Shown: positions 63,621 to 64,000 of the stretch, piece by piece
Layout: each line of letters starts with the position of its first letter
How positions within the stretch are numbered: the stretch's first letter is position 1
Origin: Pedobacter sp. FW305-3-2-15-E-R2A2
GTDB taxonomy: Bacteria; Bacteroidota; Bacteroidia; Sphingobacteriales; Sphingobacteriaceae
Direction: 5' to 3'
DNA: 64,000 nt
Assembly: GCF_038446955.1 (NCBI RefSeq)
Contig: NZ_CP151803.1
Location: 6,634,001-6,698,000, forward strand
Made by a program: the position numbers and the translations under genes
Notes under the pieces: generated by a model
Told to the model about the DNA's origin: nothing
What the model saw: only the letters and a program-made list of their open reading frames with translations
Databases searched by the model: none

Positions 63621-63635
63621 ACGCAAACGTTTGAC
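63621..63635. promoter_or_regulatory. Second CAAACGTTTG palindrome upstream of the beta-galactosidase gene
   Basis: ACGCAAACGTTTGAC contains the ten-base palindrome CAAACGTTTG (63624-63633), the same core as the 60290 site. It lies 59 bases before the beta-galactosidase start and 77 bases before the DUF5077 gene, so one site could control both divergent genes. Confidence 0.6.
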
Positions 63636-63711
63636 TGAATTTTGATCCTTGTTTTGCCTCTCCTTTTCCTAATTTCATCAAACAATCAACACACAAACCA
63701 CAAACACACAA

Positions 63712-64000
63712 ATGAACATGAGAAAATTAACCTTTTTCCTTCTTGCTTTTCAGCTACTGCTCCTTCCGGCATCATTCGCCGGAAGCAGGGCTGAAACCGA
63801 GCCGGCCACGATCACTATCCCCCTGGGGGGCAATGGATATGTGGAAAAGAACGGCCATGCAAGGATAAAAAACGAAGGCCTGAGCAATTGGAGCAATGCC
63901 TCAGATGTCATTGCCATTTACTTTCGTACCGAAGCTGCCGGAGATGCGGAATTGTCACTCAGATTGAGCGTTCCTGAGGGAAACAGCAAAATCAGCCTGA
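63712..64000 (+). CDS. DUF5077 (probably DUF3472) domain secreted protein, 5' part
   Basis: The gene runs off the end of the window; about 96 codons are visible. The ATG at 63712 starts a signal peptide (MNMRKLTFFLLAFQLLLLPA, cleavage near FAGS); another ATG two codons later is possible. The mature start ATITIPLGGNGYVEKNGHAR, with NEGLSNWSNASDVIAIYFR and LRLSVPEGNSKISL, matches DUF5077, a beta-sandwich usually found before a DUF3472 domain in Bacteroidota carbohydrate loci. It is divergent from the beta-galactosidase gene, with a LacI-type palindrome between them. Confidence 0.75.
   Translation, partial: MNMRKLTFFLLAFQLLLLPASFAGSRAETEPATITIPLGGNGYVEKNGHARIKNEGLSNWSNASDVIAIYFRTEAAGDAELSLRLSVPEGNSKISL

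Noticed and set aside
1..64000. tRNA or rRNA genes
   Set aside because: I read the gaps on both strands and saw no cloverleaf-like or rRNA-like sequence; most gaps are too short to hold one.

Overview
The window is a chromosomal segment from a member of the Bacteroidota, most likely a Pedobacter-like Sphingobacteriaceae. The signs are type IX secretion/gliding genes (gldB, a porW/sprE-like gene, gldKLMN), a SusC/SusD pair run by an ECF sigma/FecR pair, an ATP synthase operon lacking beta and epsilon genes, TAnnTTTG promoter boxes, and PorT-, DUF4349-, DUF4843-, PKD-like and DUF5077-type proteins. I see no rRNA, tRNA, CRISPR array, insertion sequence or prophage. Genes are dense, and many intergenic gaps hold clear hairpin terminators.

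Layout. 0-4 kb: ileS tail, a DksA-like regulator, lspA, two small secreted proteins, serS. 4-12 kb: rsmI, a PH/SHOCT protein, lnt, an AraC-type regulator, a VOC protein, nadE with a PorT-like barrel, gldB. 12-21 kb: patatin lipase, comB, gcvT, a GT4 glycosyltransferase, rnhB, an orphan OppC-like permease, a GT2/flippase pair, ruvC. 20-24 kb: DUF4349 lipoprotein, a 71-residue membrane protein, a MuiA-like protein. 23.5-29.3 kb: ATP synthase genes atpZ-(atpI-like)-atpB-E-F-H-A-G. 29.4-36.3 kb: porW/sprE-like TPR lipoprotein, PBP1A, uvrC. 36.3-43 kb: gldN-M-L-K, hemD-like, DUF4271.

43.3-56.3 kb is the main accessory region. A sigma factor, a FecR anti-sigma factor and an STN-containing SusC form a trans-envelope signalling chain. 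Downstream on the same strand lie SusD, DUF4843 and PKD-like lipoproteins, a TlpA-type thioredoxin protein, a retropepsin-like protease with two DTG motifs, and a second thioredoxin-like protein with a CHPC site. No carbohydrate-active enzyme is present. This suggests outer-membrane import of a peptide or redox-sensitive ligand rather than a glycan.

56.6-64 kb: a methyltransferase, hemW, an SDR enzyme, a lipoprotein, a holin-like membrane protein, a large GH2 beta-galactosidase, and the start of a DUF5077 protein. CAAACGTTTG palindromes of LacI/PurR operator type lie on both sides of the beta-galactosidase gene. Several genes (porW-like, both glycosyltransferases, the flippase-like gene, the atpI-like gene) can only start at non-ATG codons, mostly TTG.
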